Source: JBGPGW01 sp046349515 (GTDB lineage Bacteria; Pseudomonadota; Alphaproteobacteria; CADEGL01). Taken from it: a stretch of 36,219 bases of DNA. Position numbers and translations under genes: made by a program. Within the stretch, counting starts at the first letter, position 1. Each line of letters begins with the position of its first letter. Shown piece after piece: positions 30,417-36,219 of this stretch. The notes under the pieces are model-generated. The model saw only the letters and a list, made by a program, of their open reading frames with translations. It was not told the origin of the DNA and did no database searches. The stretch is from positions 1 through 36,219 of the forward strand of contig JAXMCE010000023.1 of assembly GCA_046349515.1 (NCBI GenBank). Reading direction: 5' to 3'.

Positions 30417-33086
30417 ATGAAAGCACTGTTCCGACCTTCGACGATTCTCATTCTCGGGCTGCTGTCGCTCGTGAACATCGCGCTTTGGGCGGTCGCCAAC
30501 CGGCCCATGGAGGAGAAAGGCTGGAGCGGCGTCATCCGCGGCCTTTCCTACTCGCCCTACCGCGCCGGCCAGGATCCCCAGAAGGGGGACGTGGCCTCCT
30601 ACGCCGACATCGACGACGACATGCGCTTGCTCCAGGACAAGACGGCGAGCGTCAGGACCTATTCGGCGCTCGACGGCAACGAGCAGGTGCCCCGCATCGC
30701 GTCCAAGTATGGGCTCAAGGTCACGGCAGGCGCGTGGATTGGCGATGACCACGATCGCAACGAGCGGGAAATCCAGAGCCTCATCTGGATCGTGAACCAC
30801 AATCCGAACGTCAACCGCGCGCTCGTCGGAAACGAAGCCGTCCTGCGCGGCGAAATCACGCCGGCCGAGCTGGCCGAATACCTGCGCCGCGTGAAGCAGA
30901 AGATCAACGTGCCGGTCAGCACCGCCGAGCCGTGGCACGTCTGGCTGGCCAATCCTGAGCTCGCGCGCGCCGCCGACTTCATCGCTGTCCACATCCTGCC
31001 CTACTGGGAAGGTCAGCCTCTCGACAAGTCGATCGACTTCATCCAGACGAAACTGTCGCAACTCCAGAAAGCCTATCCCAAGAAGCAGATCGTGCTGACC
31101 GAAGTCGGCTGGCCGAGCGACGGCCGCATCAAGAAGAAGGCGGTGCCCTCGCTCGCGAACCAAGCCGTGTTCCTGCGCAAATTTCTCAACTTCGCCCAGT
31201 CGCGGAACGCCGACTACTACATCATGGAAGCCTTCGACCAGCCTTGGAAACGGCATCTCGAGGGCAGCGTCGGCAGTTACTGGGGCCTCTTCGATGACAA
31301 CCGGAACTGGAAGTTCAGCTTCGTCGGCCCCGTCGTCCCTGTTCCGCATTGGCCGTTCCTCGCTGCGGCCTCGACCGCACTGGCGCTGTTCCCCATGGGT
31401 CTGTTTCTCATGCGCGCGCGCCACATGCGGACCGGCGGCCGCGTCTTCTATGCGGGCATGATCCAGATCGTCGCAACGACACTCGTCTGGGCGGCCCATG
31501 TCGCGACGGATCAATACCTGACGCTCGGCGAGATGGTGACGTGGCTGGCGCTCGGCGGCGGGCTCGGCCTCTTGATGGCCATCCTCCTGGCCGAAGCGCT
31601 CGAGCTGGCCGAGGCGCTGTGGCTGCACTTGCGCCGGCGGCCGGAGCCCATCGTTCTCGATTCGACGAAGCCGCTGCCGCGCGTCTCCGTCCACATTCCC
31701 ATCTGCAACGAGCCGCCCGGCCTCGTCATCCAGTCGCTCGACGCGTTGGCCCGTGTCGACTATCCGAATTTCGAAGTGCTCGTCATCGACAACAACACGA
31801 CCGATCCCGAGCTCTGGCAGCCGGTGAAGGCCTATTGCGAGGCGCAGGGATCGCGCTTTCGCTTCTTCCATCTCGACAAGTGCCCGGGCTTCAAGGCGGG
31901 GGCGCTCAATTTCGCGCTATCGCAAACCGATCCCGCGGCCGAGATCATCGGCGTCATCGACAGCGACTATTCCGTCACGGTCGACTGGCTCAAGACCTTC
32001 GCGCCCTATTTCGCCGATCCGAAAGTGGGCTTCGTCCAGGCGCCGCAGGACTACCGCGACTGGCGGGAAAGCGCCTTCAAGGAAATGTGCTACTGGGAAT
32101 ATGCCGGCTTCTTCCATGTCGGCATGGTCGTCCGCAACGAGCGCAACGCCATCATCCAGCACGGCACCATGACGCTCGTCCGTACCGCCGCGCTCAAGGA
32201 TGTCGGCGGATGGGCCGAGTGGTGCATCACCGAGGACGCGGAGCTCGGCCTGCGCCTGTTCGAGCGTGGCCATGAGTCGCTCTACCTCAACAAGAGCTTC
32301 GGCCAGGGCGTGACCCCCGACACCTTTGCCGGCTACAAGGGCCAGCGGTTCCGCTGGGCCTACGGCGCCGTCCAGATCTTGAAGCACCACTGGCGCGAGC
32401 TCATGCCATGGAGTGGCAGCACGCTCACCGCGGCCCAGCGCTACCACTTCGTCGCCGGCTGGATGCCCTGGTTCGGCGATGCGCTCTACGGCCTCTTCAC
32501 CGCCTTCGCGCTCGTCTGGACCTTCGGCCTCGTCACCTGGCCCAAGCATTTCGACTTCCCGCTGACCGTGTTCATCGCCTCGGCCTTGGGACTTTTCGTC
32601 TTCAAGACGCTCAAATCCTTCGTCCTTTATGGATTCCAGGTCCGCTGCAGCCTGTTGCAGAACATCGGCGCGGCGATCGCGGCGCTCTCGCTGACTCACA
32701 CCATCGGCAAGGCGATGCTGACGGGCATCTTCACCTCCGATCGGCCGTTCCTCCGTACGCCCAAATGGGAGAATCGGCCGGCCGTCTTGCGCGGCCTCGC
32801 CATGGCGTGGGAGGAGACGTCGCTCATGGGCCTTCTGTGGATCGCCGCGGCGACGATCATCATCGCGAACGCCTCCGAGTCCCCGGAAGCCTGGCTCTGG
32901 GGCGCCATGCTGCTGGGCCAGTCGGTGCCCTACAGCGCGGCGCTCATCACCGCGATGGTCAACGTGATGCCGCAGATCCGCGCGCGCCGCGCTCCCTCGT
33001 CTCTCGCGGCACCGACGGAACAAGCGATGCCGAGCGCGTCCCCCCAGTCGAAAGCCAGCGAGACGCCGGCGGCGGCCGCATCTTAA
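30417..33086 (+). CDS. ndvB: NdvB-like beta-glucan synthase: GH17-like domain fused to membrane GT2 glycosyltransferase
   Basis: An 889-residue inner-membrane enzyme. An N-terminal helix (about 8-27) precedes a glycoside hydrolase family 17-like domain (about 38-305). This has both expected catalytic glutamates, Glu140 in ALVGNEAV and Glu229 in LTEVGWPSDG. Two to three helices (about 312-400) lead to a GT2 domain (about 420-650) with VSVHIPICNEPP, Asp458, the DSD metal motif (515-517), TED (605-607) and QRFRW (643-647). More helices follow, then a Pro/Ala/Ser-rich tail. This architecture is that of Bradyrhizobium and Pseudomonas NdvB, which make cyclic beta-1,3(-1,6)-glucans in the periplasm. 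It differs from the very large Rhizobium/Agrobacterium ChvB/NdvB synthase. Product linkage is inferred. No ndvC-type or other glucan partner gene is visible beside it. Confidence 0.87.
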   Translation: MKALFRPSTILILGLLSLVNIALWAVANRPMEEKGWSGVIRGLSYSPYRAGQDPQKGDVASYADIDDDMRLLQDKTASVRTYSALDGNEQVPRIASKYGLKVTAGAWIGDDHDRNEREIQSLIWIVNHNPNVNRALVGNEAVLRGEITPAELAEYLRRVKQKINVPVSTAEPWHVWLANPELARAADFIAVHILPYWEGQPLDKSIDFIQTKLSQLQKAYPKKQIVLTEVGWPSDGRIKKKAVPSLANQAVFLRKFLNFAQSRNADYYIMEAFDQPWKRHLEGSVGSYWGLFDDNRNWKFSFVGPVVPVPHWPFLAAASTALALFPMGLFLMRARHMRTGGRVFYAGMIQIVATTLVWAAHVATDQYLTLGEMVTWLALGGGLGLLMAILLAEALELAEALWLHLRRRPEPIVLDSTKPLPRVSVHIPICNEPPGLVIQSLDALARVDYPNFEVLVIDNNTTDPELWQPVKAYCEAQGSRFRFFHLDKCPGFKAGALNFALSQTDPAAEIIGVIDSDYSVTVDWLKTFAPYFADPKVGFVQAPQDYRDWRESAFKEMCYWEYAGFFHVGMVVRNERNAIIQHGTMTLVRTAALKDVGGWAEWCITEDAELGLRLFERGHESLYLNKSFGQGVTPDTFAGYKGQRFRWAYGAVQILKHHWRELMPWSGSTLTAAQRYHFVAGWMPWFGDALYGLFTAFALVWTFGLVTWPKHFDFPLTVFIASALGLFVFKTLKSFVLYGFQVRCSLLQNIGAAIAALSLTHTIGKAMLTGIFTSDRPFLRTPKWENRPAVLRGLAMAWEETSLMGLLWIAAATIIIANASESPEAWLWGAMLLGQSVPYSAALITAMVNVMPQIRARRAPSSLAAPTEQAMPSASPQSKASETPAAAAS

Positions 33087-33115
33087 GGGTTGCGTCAAGC
33101 CAGCGATTTCCCTCC

Positions 33116-33148
33116 CCCGAGATACGACAGCGGCGCGCTGCTCTCGGG
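33116..33148 (+). terminator. Candidate hairpin terminator after the ndvB-like gene
   Basis: CCCGAGA (33116-33122) pairs perfectly with TCTCGGG (33142-33148), and inside it CAGCG pairs with CGCTG around a GCG loop. It is followed by TCTCATCC, which is pyrimidine-rich but not a true U-tract. Position 30 bases after the ndvB stop suits a terminator. Confidence 0.4.
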
Positions 33149-33180
33149 TCTCATCCTCCCACCCGTCACAGCTCCGCCGA

Positions 33181-33209
33181 TTGACGGCATGCTCGACGCC
33201 CCGTAAGAC
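33181..33209 (+). promoter_or_regulatory. Candidate promoter for the small GT2 gene
   Basis: TTGACG (33181-33186), five of six to the -35 consensus, then exactly 17 bases, then TAAGAC (33204-33209), three of six to the -10. The inferred start near 33216 leaves a leader of about 20 bases before the ATG at 33236. Confidence 0.4.
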
Positions 33210-33235
33210 GCGGTCAGTTTCAAGCGGCGGCCAGC

Positions 33236-34078
33236 ATGTCGAGCATTAGCGTCATCATCCCTGCCTTCCGCGCTCACGCGACCATCGCCCGCGCGGTCCG
33301 GAGCGTTCTCGAGCAGGAGCGCCCGGCCGATGACATCCTCATTGTCTCGGACGACGGAACCGATTACGCGGCGACCCTTGGTGCCGCCGGATTCGCGGAT
33401 GCGCCGCTCCGCTTCGCGTCAACCGGTGCCGTCGGCGCGGGTCCCAGTGCCGGACGCAATGTCGGCCTCGCGCTCGCCAAAAGCACGCTCGTCGCGTGGC
33501 TCGACGCGGACGATATCTATCATCCCGCGCGCCTGCGCCGGCTCGCCCCCCTCGCCCTCGACCATGGCGCCGCGGGCGACAATTCGCGCGTCGTCGATGA
33601 CGAGACGGGAAGGACTCTCGCCACCCATTTCCCGGAGCGGGGATCGATGCTTTGGCTCGACGCGGCGAGCTTTCTCGCCCTCTCCGTCCCCATCGTGTGC
33701 GTTGTCCGGCGCGACCTCGAGCTCCGTTGGGAGGAGGACGTGCGGCTCGGCGAGGACGTTGCCTACAATTTGAAGCTGTTCGATCGCCTGGTGTCGTTTC
33801 CGGTCGAGGATGCGCCCTTGAGGGACTATCGCGTGCGGCACGGCTCTGTCTGCCATGCCGAGAATTCAGCGGCGCTCGCGGAGCAGGGCTACACGACGAT
33901 GCAACGGCATCTCGAACGCGATGGATTCGGCCTCACCCGCCCAGCGCTTCGGGCGCTTTTCGCCGATGCGCTCGCGCAGAAGATCGCCTTCAACCGGGCC
34001 TTCGAGCGGGCCCGCCTCGCGGGGCGCGTCGCGACGTTCCAGGAATTCGTGGGGATGATGCAGGCGGAGCACGCCTAG
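33236..34078 (+). CDS. Family 2 glycosyltransferase
   Basis: A 280-residue GT-A fold glycosyltransferase without membrane helices. The nucleotide-sugar half shows ISVIIPAFRAHATIARAVRSVL, the UDP-binding acidic pair in VSDDGTD (Asp39-Asp40), the GAGPSAGRNVGLALA helix and the metal-binding DADD (90-93) in AWLDADDIYHP. The acceptor half has a probable catalytic Asp within the EDVRLGEDVAYN segment. The family transfers sugars to polysaccharide, lipid or protein acceptors; no acceptor can be named. It lies 149 bases after the ndvB-like gene with its own candidate promoter, and may also serve envelope carbohydrate synthesis. Its last 89 bases overlap the convergent rlmJ gene on the other strand. 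Confidence 0.88.
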   Translation: MSSISVIIPAFRAHATIARAVRSVLEQERPADDILIVSDDGTDYAATLGAAGFADAPLRFASTGAVGAGPSAGRNVGLALAKSTLVAWLDADDIYHPARLRRLAPLALDHGAAGDNSRVVDDETGRTLATHFPERGSMLWLDAASFLALSVPIVCVVRRDLELRWEEDVRLGEDVAYNLKLFDRLVSFPVEDAPLRDYRVRHGSVCHAENSAALAEQGYTTMQRHLERDGFGLTRPALRALFADALAQKIAFNRAFERARLAGRVATFQEFVGMMQAEHA

Positions 34079-34925
34079 GCTCGCTGCCGTCCGAAGCGAG
34101 GGGCTCGATCGCCCACCCTCCCGAACCTCCGACGGCCAACCGCCGCGCCAAGTCCGGCAGCACGCGCTTGAGGGTGTCGTCCAGGCCGAAGGGCGGATTG
34201 ACGAGGATCAACCCGCACCCCGTGAGCACGCCCGCCTTCTCCTTCGGCTCGACCGACAGCTCGACGGCCATCATGGACCCGATCCCGCTGGCCGAGAGTG
34301 CGCGGTGAAACCGCCGCACCTCCGCCCGGTCCTTGACCGGATACCAGAGGAGATAGATGCCCGTCGCCCAGCGCCGGTGGGCCGCCTTCAAGCCGGACAC
34401 CATGCGGTCGAATTCATCTTTTTCCTCGAAGGGCGGATCGATGAGGACAAGCCCGCGGCGTGGCATCGGCGGAAGGAACGCCTTCAAAGCCTGATAGCCG
34501 TCGAGGTGATGCACCTTGACCTGGCGGTCGCGCGCAAATTCGGCCGCGAGCAACTTCGCATCGTCCGGATGGAGCTCGACCGCGACGAGCCGGTCTCCTG
34601 GCCGCAGGAGAGAGCGCGCGAGGCGCGGCGAGCCCGGATACCAATGGAGCCGGCCGTCCGGATTGAGGGCGCGGACGGCGGCAAGATAGGGTGCGAGCGC
34701 CGCCGGCGCATCGGAGACGCCGAACAACCGCGCGATGCCCCCTTCGTATTCCTTCGTCCGCCGCGCCTCCTCGGACTCAAGGTCGTAGCGACCAACGCCC
34801 GCATGGGTGTCGAGGACGATGAACGGCTTGTCCTTCGCTTTCAGGGACTCGATGACGAGCGCGAGGATCGCGTGCTTGAAGACGTCCGCGAACCCGCCGG
34901 CATGAAAGCGGTGCCTATAGTTCAC
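33990..34925 (-). CDS. rlmJ: 23S rRNA (adenine(2030)-N(6))-methyltransferase RlmJ
   Basis: S-adenosylmethionine-dependent methyltransferase that modifies A2030 of 23S rRNA. The product is 311 residues from a GTG at 34925. The N-terminus MNYRHRFHAGGFADVFKHAILALVI is diagnostic, followed by VLDTHAGVGRYDL (SAM site), HWYPGSP, VAVELHPDD, VHHLDGYQAL and the catalytic LIDPPFEEKDEF. GLILVNPPFGLDD and GGSGGWAIEPL close the normal domain near residue 280. About 30 further residues, basic and Pro-rich, are read through sequence antisense to the GT2 gene and probably form a disordered tail. GGATT lies just ahead of the GTG. A structured leader and a candidate promoter lie upstream. Confidence 0.93.
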   Translation of the reverse strand: MNYRHRFHAGGFADVFKHAILALVIESLKAKDKPFIVLDTHAGVGRYDLESEEARRTKEYEGGIARLFGVSDAPAALAPYLAAVRALNPDGRLHWYPGSPRLARSLLRPGDRLVAVELHPDDAKLLAAEFARDRQVKVHHLDGYQALKAFLPPMPRRGLVLIDPPFEEKDEFDRMVSGLKAAHRRWATGIYLLWYPVKDRAEVRRFHRALSASGIGSMMAVELSVEPKEKAGVLTGCGLILVNPPFGLDDTLKRVLPDLARRLAVGGSGGWAIEPLASDGSEPRRAPPASSPRIPGTSRRAPRGGPARRPG

Positions 34926-34941
34926 GGCAATCCGGCATCGG

Positions 34942-34962
34942 CCCGGCTGCCCGACAGCCGGG
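34942..34962 (-). repeat. Hairpin in the rlmJ leader
   Basis: CCCGGCTG (34942-34949) and CAGCCGGG (34955-34962) form a perfect eight-base-pair GC-rich stem with a five-base loop, ending 17 bases upstream of the rlmJ GTG start. There is no U-tract, so it is not a classic terminator; it could modulate translation or mRNA stability. Confidence 0.6.
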
Positions 34963-35002
34963 ACGCAGGAGGCACGGTGGAATTGCTGATGACTCGCGAC
35001 CG

Positions 35003-35016
35003 CATCCGATCGGATG
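35003..35016. repeat. Perfect 14-base palindrome upstream of rlmJ
   Basis: CATCCGATCGGATG reads the same on both strands. It lies about 15-25 bases downstream of the inferred rlmJ transcription start, a position suited to a repressor operator. No regulator gene is adjacent. Confidence 0.5.
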
Positions 35017-35035
35017 TGTTGGTGCCGATCCTGAG

Positions 35036-35064
35036 AGTATGGCTATCGAGCATCCGGTTGTTAA
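35036..35064 (-). promoter_or_regulatory. Candidate promoter for rlmJ
   Basis: On the minus strand TTAACA (35059-35064), five of six to the -35 consensus, is followed after exactly 17 bases by CATACT (35036-35041), four of six to the -10. It is the best sigma-70-like match in the 179-base gap between chrA and rlmJ. Transcription would begin near 35029, giving a leader of about 100 bases. Confidence 0.5.
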
Positions 35065-35104
35065 GCGCCGCCCTCATACAGCATTCAGATCGGTCCTTGG
35101 ATAC

Positions 35105-35623
35105 TCAGAACAGCCACAGCGAGAGAGCGCCGACCGCCGCCATGACGATGAGCGGATTGATCCGAGTCCAGAGGAAGATGCCGGTCGTCACGGCCGAGAT
35201 CGCATAGGCCTTGGGTCCGTGATCCGCGGCCTCCGTCACGGCATAGCCGGCCGCGAAGATGAGGCCGAGAGCGATGGGCGCAAGACCGTGCTCGATCGCG
35301 GTGCGCCACGGTGAGTCGCGAAAGCGGTCCCAGAGCCGGATCGAGACGTACATGAGGACCGAGGACGGCCCGAACATGGAGACGCCTGCCACGGCTGCCC
35401 CGAGCCAGCCCGCCGCCTTCCAGCCGATGAGAACGACGATCAACGTTCCCGGTCCCGGCGCCGCCTGGGACAGCGCGAAGAGGTCGGCAAATTGCCGGTC
35501 GCTCAACCAGTCGTAAACCGAGACGGACTGGTGGTGCATCTCGGCGATGGTGACATTGCCGCCCCCGATCGAGAGAAGCGACAGCGTCCCGAAGAGAACG
35601 GCAAGGCGGAGGAGGTTATCCAT
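35105..35623 (-). CDS. Short-chain chromate transporter ChrA, second subunit
   Basis: A 172-residue membrane protein of the CHR family. It corresponds to one half of the two-domain ChrA, in the homologous pair arrangement typical of short-chain ChrA proteins. The start at 35623 gives MDNLLRLAVLFGTLSLLSIGGGN. The family elements are GGGNVTIAEMHHQSV, FADLFALSQAAPGPGTLIVVLIGWKAAG and FGPSSVLMYV. About five to six membrane segments are apparent. It overlaps the 3' end of the first half by eight bases, so both subunits are made together and probably form a heterodimeric, inverted-topology transporter. CHR proteins export chromate, with sulfate-related roles proposed for others; no ChrB-type regulator is visible. 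Confidence 0.88.
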   Translation of the reverse strand: MDNLLRLAVLFGTLSLLSIGGGNVTIAEMHHQSVSVYDWLSDRQFADLFALSQAAPGPGTLIVVLIGWKAAGWLGAAVAGVSMFGPSSVLMYVSIRLWDRFRDSPWRTAIEHGLAPIALGLIFAAGYAVTEAADHGPKAYAISAVTTGIFLWTRINPLIVMAAVGALSLWLF

Positions 35624-36200
35624 GGCCTGGTCCCGCCGCCGGCTTGCGCGGCCAGGCGAAAACGATCCCGATCGGCGCGAGGACGAGGATGACTTTCCAC
35701 ATCGGCCAATGGAGAGGACCCGCAACGGCAAAGGCCGCGACCGCGAGGCCGATCGTCCAGAGCCGGCGCGACATGCCCGACGCGATCCGGAAGCCCATGG
35801 ACAGCACCATGCCCACGGCCGCCGCAGCCAGTCCATGGAGGACGGGCGCCACGCCAGGCAGGTTGCCGTACCGAAAATAGGCAATGCCCAACGCCAGAAT
35901 GATCGCGATCGGAATGAGAAGAACGCCCACGAGGCCGGCCAAGGCGCCGAGAATTCCGCGCTGGTGCGTGCCGACATAGATCGCGAGATTCGTCTGCGTC
36001 GATCCCGGCAGGAGGCGTGAAAGGGTGTAGGCCGTGAGGAACTCCTCCTCGCTCAGCCAGCGCCGCTCGAGCACGATGACGCGGTGCGCCCACGCCGACA
36101 TGCCGCCGCCGAAACTCGACAGCGCGATTCGCATATAGGCAAGCGCCAGTTGGACCAGTCCCGCCCGCGGCGTGGTGGCGCCGGCCCGAGGCTCAGCCAT
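35616..36200 (-). CDS. Short-chain chromate transporter ChrA, first subunit
   Basis: A 194-residue CHR-family membrane protein, the first gene of a split ChrA pair. Conserved signature segments are AYMRIALSSFGGGMSAWAHRVIV, RRWLSEEEFLTAYTLSRLLPGSTQTNLAIYVG and, after it, a run of hydrophobic helices ending IGIVFAWPRKPA. The FGGG and PGS/PGP motifs are shared with the second subunit and mark the internal homology of the family. The ATG at 36200 gives MAEPRAGATTPRAG as a short cytoplasmic lead. Only 19 bases upstream are in the window, so its promoter and any regulator lie outside it. Confidence 0.88.
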   Translation of the reverse strand: MAEPRAGATTPRAGLVQLALAYMRIALSSFGGGMSAWAHRVIVLERRWLSEEEFLTAYTLSRLLPGSTQTNLAIYVGTHQRGILGALAGLVGVLLIPIAIILALGIAYFRYGNLPGVAPVLHGLAAAAVGMVLSMGFRIASGMSRRLWTIGLAVAAFAVAGPLHWPMWKVILVLAPIGIVFAWPRKPAAGPGHG

Positions 36201-36219
36201 GAACGAAGTCCGGGTCGTG

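Noticed and set aside
1..36219. CRISPR arrays, tRNA or rRNA genes, insertion sequences, prophage or toxin-antitoxin genes
   Set aside because: No regularly spaced repeats, tRNA-like cloverleaf or CCA-ending sequences, transposase or integrase motifs, or small paired toxin-antitoxin frames were seen on reading both strands.

Overview
The window is a very GC-rich stretch (about two-thirds G+C by eye) of an alphaproteobacterial chromosome. The protein sequences, the order yidC-engB-argB / HAD nucleotidase-dapD-dapE / truA-fmt-def / rmuC / recR-ybaB-dnaX-ffs, and the CycM-type cytochrome next to kdsB and pheA all point to this class. A Rhodospirillales-like or Hyphomicrobiales-like lineage is plausible, but the order cannot be fixed from sequence alone. 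There are no phage genes, transposases, CRISPR arrays, tRNA or rRNA genes. Coding is dense on both strands and most junctions overlap or lie within a few bases.

Layout. 1-7467 (+): 3' part of yidC, engB and argB; a stand-alone EAL phosphodiesterase gene on the opposite strand (2800-3879); then a HAD pyrimidine 5'-nucleotidase, dapD, dapE and a small multi-span membrane protein. 7478-9701 (-): def-fmt-truA, with a perfect palindrome in the presumed def leader. 9865-10965 (+): rmuC. 10973-13875 (-): the bacterial SRP RNA followed by dnaX-ybaB-recR. 13984-14895 (+): nudC. 14905-16552 (-): kdsB and pheA. 16740-18157 (+): membrane-anchored cytochrome c and a HisN-type phosphatase.

18258-26764 (+) is the main accessory-looking block. 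It holds a complete yejABEF peptide ABC importer followed, with one-base spacing, by three tandem GhrA-type 2-ketoacid reductase paralogues. It runs into an M17 leucyl aminopeptidase on the opposite strand (26767-28161). A link between peptide uptake, peptide hydrolysis and 2-oxo/2-hydroxy acid reduction is a reasonable inference, but it is not shown by sequence. Next come a glutathione S-transferase, an orphan TAXI-family TRAP solute-binding protein, a 405-base non-coding gap, an NdvB-like GH17-GT2 beta-glucan synthase (30417-33086), a second small GT2 glycosyltransferase, rlmJ (convergent and overlapping with that glycosyltransferase), and a split short-chain ChrA chromate-transporter pair to the right edge.

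I found no clearly new defence or mobile system. The observations most worth following up are the yejABEF plus triple-GhrA cluster, the lone GH17-GT2 glucan synthase, the palindromic def leader, the structured rlmJ leader, the RlmJ tail that reads antisense into its neighbour, and the orphan TAXI receptor with a cysteine-bearing insertion.
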